Source of the DNA: JAJFFW01 sp963922595
GTDB lineage: Bacteria > Pseudomonadota > Alphaproteobacteria > Caulobacterales > Parvularculaceae
Direction: 5' to 3'
Length of the DNA: 64,000 bases
Assembly (NCBI GenBank): GCA_963922595.1
Contig: CAWUIM010000002.1
Span: 41,375-105,374 of the forward strand
Shown here: in pieces, positions 28,167-36,326 of the stretch
How positions within the stretch are numbered: position 1 is the stretch's first letter
How the letters are laid out: each line of letters opens with the position of its first letter
Program-made: the position numbers and the translations under genes
Notes under the pieces: generated by a model
Seen by the model: only the letters and a program-made list of their open reading frames with translations
Database searches by the model: none
What the model was told of the DNA's origin: nothing

Positions 28167-29240
28167 ATGATCCCGCAGGAGAAACTCAACGCTCTGATCG
28201 AAAAATTCGAAGCGATTGAGCAAGCGATGTCGTCAGTGACGGACTCCGATGAGATCATCCGTCTCTCCAAAGAGCATGGAGAGCTGAAGCCGGTCGTCGA
28301 GAAGGCTCGCGAGTTAACAGATACGCGCAAACAACTAGTGGAACTGGCCGAACTCGCCGAAAGCGACGACCCGGATATGGCGGAGATGGCGCGTGATGAA
28401 CTTGCGACGCTGAAAGAACACGAGCCCGTTCTGGAGCAGGCGCTCCAGTTTATGCTGTTGCCCAAGGATAAAGCGGACGATTCAAGCGTCATCCTTGAAG
28501 TGCGGGCCGGCACAGGCGGCGACGAAGCGGCGTTGTTCGCCGGCGATCTGTTTCGCATGTATCAGCGTTTTGCTCAGTTGAACGGCTGGAAAGTGGAAGT
28601 GCTTTCACAGTCGGAAGCCGAAGTTGGCGGCTATAAGGAAATCCAGGCGAACGTCTCCGGCCATGGCGTCTACGCGATGATGAAATTTGAAAGCGGCGTT
28701 CATCGCGTCCAGCGTGTGCCGGAAACCGAAACGCAAGGGCGGGTGCACACGTCTGCAGCAACTGTCGCTGTCCTGCCCGAACCGGAAGAAGTTGATATCG
28801 AAGTCAACGAAAGCGATTTGCGGGTTGACGTTTTCCGTGCCTCCGGTCCTGGCGGCCAGTCGGTTAACACCACAGACTCCGCGGTGCGGATCACGCACTT
28901 GCCTACCGGGATTGTCGTGAGCCAGCAGGATGAAAAGTCCCAACACAAAAACCGCGCTAAGGCGATGAAGGTGCTCCGCGCGCGGCTCTATGAGGCGGAG
29001 CGGGCGCGCGCCGACGCCGAACGCGCCGAGGCCCGCAAGGGCATGGTCGGCTCCGGTGACCGGTCTGAACGTATACGGACGTATAATTTCCCGCAAAGCC
29101 GGGTGTCGGATCACCGGATCAATTTGACGCTTTATAAGCTTGACGAGATTATCGCAGGCGACGGGCTCGGCGAGGTCATTGACGCGCTGATCATGCAGGA
29201 CCGAGCTGATCGGCTTGCGGCGATGCAGTCTGACGCTTAG
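28167..29240 (+). CDS. prfA: Peptide chain release factor 1
   Basis: Recognises UAA and UAG in the ribosomal A site and triggers peptide release. The 357-residue protein carries the catalytic GGQ at 229-231 (SGPGGQSVNTTDS) and the stop-codon tripeptide region as VPETETQGRVHTSA, i.e. PET in the PxT position. Downstream and nearly touching is prmC, which methylates the GGQ glutamine. Between the ispG terminator and the ATG only 15 bases remain, so the prfA promoter must overlap the terminator region or transcription reads through. Confidence 0.97.
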   Translation: MIPQEKLNALIEKFEAIEQAMSSVTDSDEIIRLSKEHGELKPVVEKARELTDTRKQLVELAELAESDDPDMAEMARDELATLKEHEPVLEQALQFMLLPKDKADDSSVILEVRAGTGGDEAALFAGDLFRMYQRFAQLNGWKVEVLSQSEAEVGGYKEIQANVSGHGVYAMMKFESGVHRVQRVPETETQGRVHTSAATVAVLPEPEEVDIEVNESDLRVDVFRASGPGGQSVNTTDSAVRITHLPTGIVVSQQDEKSQHKNRAKAMKVLRARLYEAERARADAERAEARKGMVGSGDRSERIRTYNFPQSRVSDHRINLTLYKLDEIIAGDGLGEVIDALIMQDRADRLAAMQSDA

Positions 29241-29247
29241 CGGTGGC

Positions 29248-30123
29248 ATGATTGCGGCCGACGACAGAAGCGACGCGGTGACCGTTGAACAAGCGGTTCG
29301 ACGGCTCGCGACGGCGTTCCCGACTTCAACGACAGCGATGCTTGACGCGCGCCTTCTCGCCATGACGGCCCTCGGCGTCGATGAGGCAGGCCTTATTGTT
29401 GAAGGCCCAAGACCTCTGTCATCCGAAGAAGGAGCGCGGCTCGACGCCATGGCGGCGCGCCGGGCAGCCGGCGAACCGATCGCTCAAATTCTGGGGCGCA
29501 AGGAATTTTACGGCCTCACATTCGCCATGAGGCCTGGCGTCCTGACGCCGCGGCCCGATAGCGAAACGCTGATTGATGCTGCGCGCGAGGCGCGGCCGCC
29601 TGAGGCGCCCATCCGCCTTCTTGAACTCGGGGTCGGTTCGGGATGTTTGGTTATATCTTTGTTGAAGCACTTTCCCTTTGCGGTCGGCGTTGGCGTTGAT
29701 CTCAATCCAGTGGCGATTGAGGCGACCCGTACGAACGCCCGCGCTCATAGCGTAGAGGATCGGTTGTCTTTGTTGATTGGCGATTGGTTCGCGCCGGTGA
29801 GCGCTACGTTCGATTTAATTATCTCAAATCCGCCCTATATCAGTGAGAGGGATCGGGCGTCATTGCCGACTGAGGTAAAGGACTATGAGGACCCGGGCGC
29901 ATTGTTCGCCGGGGAGGAGGGCCTAGACGCTTATCGCGTTATTCTTCAGGCGGCGCCGTCGCATCTCTCCAGGACTGGGTTAATGATTCTTGAACTGGGC
30001 GCCGGTCAGGCCGATCGCGTCATGGCGCTGGCGCAGGCGTCTTTCCCCGACGCTCATTGCGCCACGCGGGCCGATCTCGCCGGCGTTCCGCGCGCCCTCA
30101 TTATTGAGCGCGGCGCCGGTTAA
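29248..30123 (+). CDS. prmC: Release factor glutamine methyltransferase PrmC
   Basis: Methylates the glutamine of the GGQ motif in release factors. The 291-residue protein has the N-terminal helical domain, the link region REFYGLTFAMRPGVLTPRPDSETLIDAA, SAM motif I LLELGVGSGCLVISLL and the active-site NPPY at 194-197 (ISNPPYISERDR). ATG 29248 lies 7 bases after the prfA stop; an in-frame ATG at 29215 inside prfA would add 11 unrelated residues. Confidence 0.95.
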   Translation: MIAADDRSDAVTVEQAVRRLATAFPTSTTAMLDARLLAMTALGVDEAGLIVEGPRPLSSEEGARLDAMAARRAAGEPIAQILGRKEFYGLTFAMRPGVLTPRPDSETLIDAAREARPPEAPIRLLELGVGSGCLVISLLKHFPFAVGVGVDLNPVAIEATRTNARAHSVEDRLSLLIGDWFAPVSATFDLIISNPPYISERDRASLPTEVKDYEDPGALFAGEEGLDAYRVILQAAPSHLSRTGLMILELGAGQADRVMALAQASFPDAHCATRADLAGVPRALIIERGAG

Positions 30124-30372
30124 TTGCACAAAACGGTTGAAATGCCGCTCAAGATCGCTATTCTTTGATCAAGGCAAGGCAGCGCCAAATGATATGCGCT
30201 GGGCCGGTCCACCCATCAGGTTTCGTTTCCAGGCGCAACATATCGTTGCGTTAGCAGAACGAAAAAGCTGGAGCGTGGGGCGCAAAAAGGGTGCGGAAAA
30301 TCCATCAGACGCGAAGAACAAACATGCGGATGATGACCTTGATTTTGAACAGCAAAGAAGATTGGTTCGGGG

Positions 30373-30903
30373 ATGAACAAGCCTAACAACAGACAGAATA
30401 ACTCAATGAAGCGCGGCCGCAATCAACGCCGCAGGCAAGGCGGCGGCGCAAACCCGAATAGAGCGTTGGATTCGAACGGCCCGGACGTGCGCATTCGCGG
30501 CACGGCCAATCAGATTTATGATAAATATCAGGGCCTGGCGCGGGATGCGGCTTCATCCGGCGACCGTGTGCGCGCCGAGAATTACCTGCAGCACGCAGAG
30601 CATTATTTCCGCTTGATCAAATCCATGCAGCCGCCGGCGCCGCCAGCGCAGCCCTCGGAAACGGTGGATGCGGACGGCGAACAACCCTCGATTGAGCAGC
30701 CCGGCGCGGAAGCAGACGCTCCGTCAGCGCCGAAGCGGTCGAACGGCGCCGCGAAAGAAGAGGCGCCTGTGAAGGCCGATGCGGGTGAGGACGGCGATGC
30801 AGGAACCGAAGAGAAAAAACCACGCCGCAAACGCGCCAAAAGAACAACAAAAAAAGACGCCGATGACGCGCCTGAGACGCCGGAAGAAGTCGTCGCTTCC
30901 TAA
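30373..30903 (+). CDS. DUF4167 domain protein
   Basis: A 176-residue basic-then-acidic protein. The N-terminal part MKRGRNQRRRQGGGANPNR followed by NQIYDKYQGLARDAASSGDRVRAENYLQHAEHYFRLI is the DUF4167 signature found almost only in alphaproteobacteria. The rest is low-complexity, Pro/Ala/Glu-rich, with a lysine/arginine stretch (RRKRAKRTTKK), likely disordered. Its composition suggests nucleic-acid or ribosome association, but no function is known. It follows prmC in the conserved order prfA-prmC-DUF4167-clpB. Confidence 0.9.
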   Translation: MNKPNNRQNNSMKRGRNQRRRQGGGANPNRALDSNGPDVRIRGTANQIYDKYQGLARDAASSGDRVRAENYLQHAEHYFRLIKSMQPPAPPAQPSETVDADGEQPSIEQPGAEADAPSAPKRSNGAAKEEAPVKADAGEDGDAGTEEKKPRRKRAKRTTKKDADDAPETPEEVVAS

Positions 30904-30906
30904 TTG

Positions 30907-31701
30907 ATGACACGCTTCGCAGACTCGCTTTTCGATATCTCCGGCAAGACAGCCGTGATTACCGGCGCCTCGCGGGGCATTGGTGAAGCGGTCGCAAGAC
31001 GGATGGCGCAGCATGGCGCCAATGTCGTCGTTTCAAGCCGATCGCTTGAGGCCTGCGAAGCAGTCGCCCAATCGATAAATGATCACGAGGGCCGCGCGGC
31101 GGCGGTGGCTACATCGTGCAATATCTCCCACAAAGAAGATCTCCAGAACCTCGTCGATAGGGCGAACGCAGCCTTTGGCGCGATTGATGTTCTCGTGTCG
31201 AACGCCGCGGTCAATCCATATTTTGGTCCGTCTGCGGGCATATCAGACGAGCAATTCGATAAGATCATGACGTGTAACGTCAAAGCCTCTCACTGGCTCT
31301 CTCAGATGGTGTTGCCGCAAATGAAAGAGCGCAAAGACGGCGCGATCATTATTATTTCTTCAATCGCTGCATTCGCTGGCAATGCCGAATTAGGCGTGTA
31401 CGGTATTTCAAAGGCGGCGGACTTGCAGCTCGCACGAAACCTCGCCGTTGAGTACGGTCCCCACAACATTCGCGCCAATTGTATCTGCCCGGGCGTCGTT
31501 AAGACCTATATGGCTGAAGCGCTTTGGAAAGATCCTAAAGTAGAAGCGATGATCACAAAACAGCTGCCGTTGCGCCGATTCGGTGAGCCGGATGATATCG
31601 CTGGAGCGGCTGTATTTCTCGCGAGCCCGGCTGGCGCATGGACCACTGGGCAGGGGATCGTCATTGACGGCGGCACGCTTATCGGCGCGAGCGGTCTCTA
31701 A
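30907..31701 (+). CDS. Short-chain dehydrogenase/reductase (DHRS4-like)
   Basis: A 264-residue classical SDR: cofactor motif TGASRGIGEAVA, NAAVNP, catalytic serines in IIISSIAAF, and YGISKAADLQLAR with the Tyr-Lys pair. The C-terminus GQGIVIDGGTLIGASGL is standard. ATG 30907 is preferred over an adjacent TTG. It directly follows the DUF4167 gene with three bases between. Substrate unknown; acyl-CoA or alcohol oxidation is commonly proposed for this subgroup. Confidence 0.9.
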   Translation: MTRFADSLFDISGKTAVITGASRGIGEAVARRMAQHGANVVVSSRSLEACEAVAQSINDHEGRAAAVATSCNISHKEDLQNLVDRANAAFGAIDVLVSNAAVNPYFGPSAGISDEQFDKIMTCNVKASHWLSQMVLPQMKERKDGAIIIISSIAAFAGNAELGVYGISKAADLQLARNLAVEYGPHNIRANCICPGVVKTYMAEALWKDPKVEAMITKQLPLRRFGEPDDIAGAAVFLASPAGAWTTGQGIVIDGGTLIGASGL

Positions 31702-31750
31702 AGAATCACTCGTAAATCTGTGTAAGGTCTATCCTTTTTTGAATGCTTAC

Positions 31751-31777
31751 GGATCGGTAACGGTGTTTTACCGATCC
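31751..31777. repeat. Perfect 10-bp inverted repeat
   Basis: GGATCGGTAA and TTACCGATCC form perfect 10-bp arms around a 7-base spacer, 49 bases after the SDR stop. No T-run follows on either strand, so it is a weak candidate for a terminator and could equally be an operator for the EF-hand gene. Confidence 0.6.
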
Positions 31778-31871
31778 TTAACGCATGGCGCTGCGCAACC
31801 CGGCGTAATGATGCGCTGATCGACGCGGGTGCGTCGAGGATTATTTTGAGGGACTTAGAAAGGTAATTGCC

Positions 31872-32216
31872 ATGAACATCAAACTTACATCCGCTATCCT
31901 TGGCGTCGCTGCATTTGGCGCAGCCGCCGCTGTCGCCGGTCACCATGAAGGCGCAGGCGAGTGGGAGGCGAAGCTAGAAGCGAAATTCGCTAAAATCGAT
32001 GTGGATACGGACGGCTCGGTCACGGAAGCTGAATATCTCGACTATAAAATGGCCGAAGCTAAGCAAGCGTTTCTTGAAATGGGCGGCGATGACGGCGCCG
32101 TGACGCTTGACGAAGCCAAAGCCGCGTACGCCGCGCAATTGGCTGAGAAAGCCGCGATGAATGAGAAAGCGGCGATGGAAGAAGAGATGATGAAGAAAGA
32201 ATCAGACGGCGAGTAG
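31872..32216 (+). CDS. Small exported EF-hand protein
   Basis: A 114-residue protein with a signal peptide (likely cleavage near residue 23, AVAG). One canonical calcium loop occupies residues 43-54 (D43, D45, D47, G48, E54; DVDTDGSVTEAE), and a degenerate second site lies at about 71-83 (GGDDGAVTLDEAK). The C-terminal third is a charged, Met-rich helix ending MMKKESDGE. AAAGG precedes the start. Likely a periplasmic calcium-binding protein; no partner is evident. Its own terminator follows. Confidence 0.8.
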   Translation: MNIKLTSAILGVAAFGAAAAVAGHHEGAGEWEAKLEAKFAKIDVDTDGSVTEAEYLDYKMAEAKQAFLEMGGDDGAVTLDEAKAAYAAQLAEKAAMNEKAAMEEEMMKKESDGE

Positions 32217-32237
32217 GCGTCAATTTTCTTCTGGAAG

Positions 32238-32273
32238 AAGGCCCGTTGACCATTGGTCTCCGGGCCTTTTTTC
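32238..32273 (+). terminator. Rho-independent terminator of the EF-hand gene
   Basis: AAGGCCCG and CGGGCCTT pair over 8 bp across a 15-base loop and are followed by a run of six T. It sits 22 bases after the stop and insulates the clpB promoter that follows. Confidence 0.85.
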
Positions 32274-32286
32274 ATGGTTAGTATGC

Positions 32287-32315
32287 CTTGCAGGACATCT
32301 GACCGATCCCCATTT
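32287..32315 (+). promoter_or_regulatory. RpoH (sigma-32) heat-shock promoter of clpB
   Basis: CTTGCAG (32287-32293) and CCCCATTT (32308-32315) with a 14-base spacer. The -10 matches the sigma-32 consensus CCCCATnT exactly and the -35 matches CTTGAAA at five of seven bases. It lies about 70 bases before the clpB start, as expected for a heat-shock chaperone. Confidence 0.8.
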
Positions 32316-32385
32316 AATAGTCAATGGCGCGTCGCCGCTTCAGGGGCGCGTCTTCATCATGACGCTTTTGGGAAGGTCACGGGAC

Positions 32386-35034
32386 ATGCAACAGGAAAAA
32401 TACACAGATCGCTCGCGCGGTCTCATCCAAGCGGCGCAAGGCGTTGCGGTACGCGAAAACCATCAACAGTTCACGCCAGAGCATTTGTTGAAGGCGCTCC
32501 TCGACGACGAAGAAGGCCTCGCCGCGAACCTCATTCGCGCCGCCGGCGGTCGTCCGGAAGCGGCGCTTCAAGGCGCTGAGGATGCGCTCGCGAAATTGCC
32601 GAAAGTTGATGGCGCGGCGGCCGGCCAACTGTATATGGCGCCGGCGATGGCGAAAGTGTTTGCGAGCGCCGAAGAGATCGCGAAAAAGGCCGGCGATAAT
32701 TTTGTCACCGCGGAGCGGCTGTTGACGGCGCTTGCGATGGAGGCGTCTGCGGGAACCGCCAAAATCCTGAAAGACGCCGGCGTCACGGCGGTAAAGCTTA
32801 ATGAAGCCATCAACGATTTGCGCAAAGGCCGCACGGCGGACACAGCATCTGCTGAACAGGGCTATGATGCGCTGAAGAAATATGCGCGGGACCTCACGGA
32901 GGCCGCACGCGACGGTAAGCTTGATCCGGTCATTGGCCGCGACGAAGAAATCCGCCGCGCGATGCAAGTGCTTTCCCGGCGGACGAAAAATAATCCTGTC
33001 CTGATCGGTGAGCCGGGCGTCGGTAAAACCGCGATCGCCGAAGGGCTTGCGTTGCGCATCGTCAATGGCGATGTGCCTGAAAGTTTGCGTGACAAAATGC
33101 TGTTAGCACTCGACATGGGATCGTTGATTGCGGGCGCAAAATATCGCGGCGAGTTTGAAGAACGTCTGAAAGCGGTGCTCACAGAAGTCACGAGCGCGAA
33201 CGGCGAAATTATTCTGTTTATTGATGAAATGCACACATTGGTCGGCGCCGGAAAGACCGACGGCGCGATGGACGCGTCAAACCTTTTGAAGCCGGCGCTG
33301 GCGCGCGGCGAACTGCACTGTGTCGGTGCGACGACCCTCGATGAATATCGGAAATATGTGGAAAAAGATGCGGCGCTGGCGCGGCGTTTTCAGGCTGTTT
33401 TCATCAATGAGCCCACCGTGGAAGACACAGTTTCGATCCTGCGCGGGCTGAAAGAAAAATACGAGTTGCACCACGGCATCCGTATTTCCGATACGGCGAT
33501 TGTCGCCGCCGCGACCCTCTCGAACCGTTACATCACCGACCGCTTCTTGCCGGACAAGGCCATTGACCTCGTGGACGAGGCGGCCTCGCGCCTGCGCATG
33601 GCCGTCGATTCAAAGCCCGAGGAACTCGACGAGCTTGATCGGCGCATCATCCAGATGAAGATTGAACGCGAAGCGTTAAAGAAAGAAGAGGACGCCGCTT
33701 CGAAGGATCGTCTATCGACGCTGGAGGCGGAACTTGCGGATCTCGAAGAGCGCTCTAATGAGCTGACCGCACGGTGGCGGTCGGAAAAAGACAGTCTCGC
33801 CTCGGCGACGAAAGTGAAAGAAGCGCTCGATCAGGCGCGTCAGGCTTTGGCGGACGCTGAACGCCGCGGCGATCTCGCACGCGCATCGGAAATTAAATAT
33901 GGCCAATTGCCTGACCTGGAAAAACAACTGACGGACGCAGAAGGCGCCGGCGATCAGAGTGGTCTGGTCCAGGAAGTTGTGGACGCCGAACATGTGGCGG
34001 GCGTCGTCTCGCGCTGGACAGGCGTGCCGGTGGATAAGATGCTTGAAGGCGAACGCGAAAAGCTTCTTCATATGGAAGAGAGTTTGGGCACGCGCGTTGT
34101 TGGGCAGCGCGAAGCTGTTGAAGCGGTTTCGGCGGCTGTGCGCCGCGCCCGTGCGGGACTGCAGGACCCGAACCGGCCGATGGGATCATTTTTGTTCCTT
34201 GGACCTACCGGGGTCGGTAAGACCGAACTGACAAAAGCGCTGGCGGAGTTTCTTTTTGATGACGACACGGCGATCGCCCGGATCGATATGTCGGAATTCA
34301 TGGAAAAACACAGTGTTGCGCGTCTGATCGGCGCGCCTCCCGGTTATGTGGGTTACGAAGAGGGCGGCGTACTTACCGAAAAAGTTCGCCGGCGCCCCTA
34401 TCAGGTTATCCTGTTCGACGAAGTCGAAAAGGCGCATCCGGATGTGTTTAATGTGTTGTTGCAAGTCCTGGATGACGGGCGGCTTACGGACGGGCAGGGA
34501 AGGACTGTCGATTTCAAGAACACGTTAATTATTCTGACGTCAAATCTTGGTGCGGAGCATCTAGCTGCGCAGCCGGCGGGCCAGGACTCAGAGGCTGTCC
34601 GACCGCTGGTCATGGACGCGGTTCGGGCGCGTTTTCGACCGGAGTTTCTGAACCGGCTCGATGAAATGATTCTGTTCCATCGACTGAGCCGCGCCAATAT
34701 GGATGCGATTGTCGATATACAGATCGCGCGCCTCAGCGCTTTGCTGCAAGATCGCAAGATCACCTTGCAGCTTGACGATAAAGCACGCACTTGGCTTGGC
34801 GATGCAGGGTTTGATCCGGTCTATGGCGCGCGGCCCCTTAAGCGGGTCATCCAGAAGAAGCTGCAGGACCCGTTGGCGGAGCTGGTGCTGGCAGGGGACG
34901 TCGCAGACGGAGAAACGCTTGATATTTCGGCTGATGCAAACGGGTTGACCATCAACGGCCGACCCGCTGGCGGTCGCGCCCATATCAAGTTCAGCGGCCA
35001 GGACGCGCCGCCCGAAGGCGCCATGTTGAATTAA
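32386..35034 (+). CDS. clpB: ATP-dependent disaggregase ClpB
   Basis: Hexameric AAA+ chaperone that, with DnaK, pulls proteins out of aggregates. The 882-residue protein starts MQQEKYTDRSRGLIQAAQ (repeat N-domain). It has two nucleotide sites, Walker A GEPGVGKT (208-215) and GPTGVGKT (606-613), and the coiled-coil middle domain between them (about 405-530, rich in Glu/Lys/Ala heptads). Upstream in-frame ATG 32359 would add nine residues unlike the family. An RpoH promoter precedes it. Confidence 0.98.
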   Translation: MQQEKYTDRSRGLIQAAQGVAVRENHQQFTPEHLLKALLDDEEGLAANLIRAAGGRPEAALQGAEDALAKLPKVDGAAAGQLYMAPAMAKVFASAEEIAKKAGDNFVTAERLLTALAMEASAGTAKILKDAGVTAVKLNEAINDLRKGRTADTASAEQGYDALKKYARDLTEAARDGKLDPVIGRDEEIRRAMQVLSRRTKNNPVLIGEPGVGKTAIAEGLALRIVNGDVPESLRDKMLLALDMGSLIAGAKYRGEFEERLKAVLTEVTSANGEIILFIDEMHTLVGAGKTDGAMDASNLLKPALARGELHCVGATTLDEYRKYVEKDAALARRFQAVFINEPTVEDTVSILRGLKEKYELHHGIRISDTAIVAAATLSNRYITDRFLPDKAIDLVDEAASRLRMAVDSKPEELDELDRRIIQMKIEREALKKEEDAASKDRLSTLEAELADLEERSNELTARWRSEKDSLASATKVKEALDQARQALADAERRGDLARASEIKYGQLPDLEKQLTDAEGAGDQSGLVQEVVDAEHVAGVVSRWTGVPVDKMLEGEREKLLHMEESLGTRVVGQREAVEAVSAAVRRARAGLQDPNRPMGSFLFLGPTGVGKTELTKALAEFLFDDDTAIARIDMSEFMEKHSVARLIGAPPGYVGYEEGGVLTEKVRRRPYQVILFDEVEKAHPDVFNVLLQVLDDGRLTDGQGRTVDFKNTLIILTSNLGAEHLAAQPAGQDSEAVRPLVMDAVRARFRPEFLNRLDEMILFHRLSRANMDAIVDIQIARLSALLQDRKITLQLDDKARTWLGDAGFDPVYGARPLKRVIQKKLQDPLAELVLAGDVADGETLDISADANGLTINGRPAGGRAHIKFSGQDAPPEGAMLN

Positions 35035-35046
35035 GGAGATGCGCCG

Positions 35047-35247
35047 ATGGCGGAAGAAAAAGAATGGACGCCAGACAAAGAAGCCGCTCTGAAAGCGCTT
35101 ATCCGCGCAACAATTGAAAGCGCCGGACCGATCCCTCCCGAGCAACTGCCGCACAAAGTGAAGGCGGCGTTGAAGGATCAAGCGTCCGGCGCTGCCGATC
35201 TTGATCGCCTGATTGAGCAGGTCCTGGCGGAATTGCGCGACCGATAA
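35047..35247 (+). CDS. Small helical protein downstream of clpB, unknown
   Basis: A 66-residue, charged, probably all-helical protein (MAEEKEWTPDKEAALKALIR ... DLDRLIEQVLAELRDR), 12 bases after the clpB stop and preceded by AAGGAG, an excellent ribosome site. It is very likely co-transcribed with clpB and hence heat-induced. No family recognised. Confidence 0.7.
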   Translation: MAEEKEWTPDKEAALKALIRATIESAGPIPPEQLPHKVKAALKDQASGAADLDRLIEQVLAELRDR

Positions 35248-35403
35248 CCGCTGACACAGCCATTGAAATTCCGCGTTTCTTATCGGAAATGTGGCCGCTT
35301 CACATGTTCGTTACAGAAAGTGTTTTGCAATTTTGGCCCTTGCAAGGCTTACGTTTCACGCCATAGCGCAATAGACATAACACCCCACAAAGGAGGGCGG
35401 TCA

Positions 35404-36294
35404 ATGAGTGTGAAAAAAAGGGCAGGTATTTTCTCGACGGTGGCGTTGGTTATAACGGCGGTTTTCGCGGCGCCAGCATCTGCGCAAGACGAATTTGACG
35501 TTTTTGCTAGCGCGAACACCGAAAATACGCAGCGGGTCAGCTACAGTGAATTCGACGAGTTTTTAAAGACTTTCGGTCGCGAAGAAAAAGATCGCCTCGT
35601 CATTTATTATCGCGCGATGAAGCCGCGGGGCGTTGCGTATCTCGACTCTTATACTGATGCGCTCGCGAAACTGACGCCGAGTAACTTTTCAAAAGACGAA
35701 CAGCTCGCCTATTGGCTCAATCTCCGTAACATTCTGATCGTGCGCGCCATCGGCGCTGGTTCTCCGGGCCGTTCGCTTAAGGAAGAACGCGGCGATCCGA
35801 GCAATCCTGGCGAAATGTGGACGCGCAAAAGACTATCTGTTGAGGGCGTCGCTGTGTCGATCGACGATATCGAACGGAAAATCATCCTTCGGAATTTCGA
35901 TAATCCCAATCTGGTCTATGGTCTCTATCAGGGGACAAAAGGCGGACCGGTCTTGAGCATGAAGACTTTCACCGGAGCAAGCGTAAACGATGCGCTGCAG
36001 TCGCTGGGCGCTGATTTTGTGAATGCACGCCGCTCTGTTTCAGTGAAGTCCGATACGGTGAAGTCGCCGGCGATCTATTCCTGGTATAAGGAAGCGCTCT
36101 TCGACGGCAGTGACGCGGCGGTGATCGACCATCTGCGCGGTCTGGCTGAACCGAAACTACAGGAGAAGCTCGCCTCCGCCACGAAACTGGCGCCGAAGAA
36201 ATTCTCCTATTCGATTGATGTTTTTGAGGTGCGTCAGTCGCCGCAAGTCGATCTACGCGGCGGTTCTACTGGCGGCCTCGGCAGCGGGTCATGA
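35404..36294 (+). CDS. DUF547 exported protein
   Basis: A 296-residue protein with a signal peptide (cleavage after APASA, about residue 27). The DUF547 core follows: AYWLNLRNILIVRAIGAG, WTRKRLSVEGVAVSIDDIERKIIL and YGLYQGTKGGPVL, leading to an acidic C-terminal part. The start ATG 35404 follows AAGGAGGG. Two TTGCAA hexamers 15 bases apart (35325 and 35340) lie in the upstream region and may belong to its promoter. The family's function is unknown, although remote similarity to papain-like or transglutaminase folds has been suggested for it. Confidence 0.85.
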   Translation: MSVKKRAGIFSTVALVITAVFAAPASAQDEFDVFASANTENTQRVSYSEFDEFLKTFGREEKDRLVIYYRAMKPRGVAYLDSYTDALAKLTPSNFSKDEQLAYWLNLRNILIVRAIGAGSPGRSLKEERGDPSNPGEMWTRKRLSVEGVAVSIDDIERKIILRNFDNPNLVYGLYQGTKGGPVLSMKTFTGASVNDALQSLGADFVNARRSVSVKSDTVKSPAIYSWYKEALFDGSDAAVIDHLRGLAEPKLQEKLASATKLAPKKFSYSIDVFEVRQSPQVDLRGGSTGGLGSGS

Positions 36295-36326
36295 GACGCC
36301 GCGGCCACTAGCGCTGTGCGGGCGGC

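Noticed and set aside
34028..34045. DnaA-box-like bases on the minus strand inside clpB
   Set aside because: Single, one mismatch, within coding sequence and with no cluster of boxes, so not an origin.
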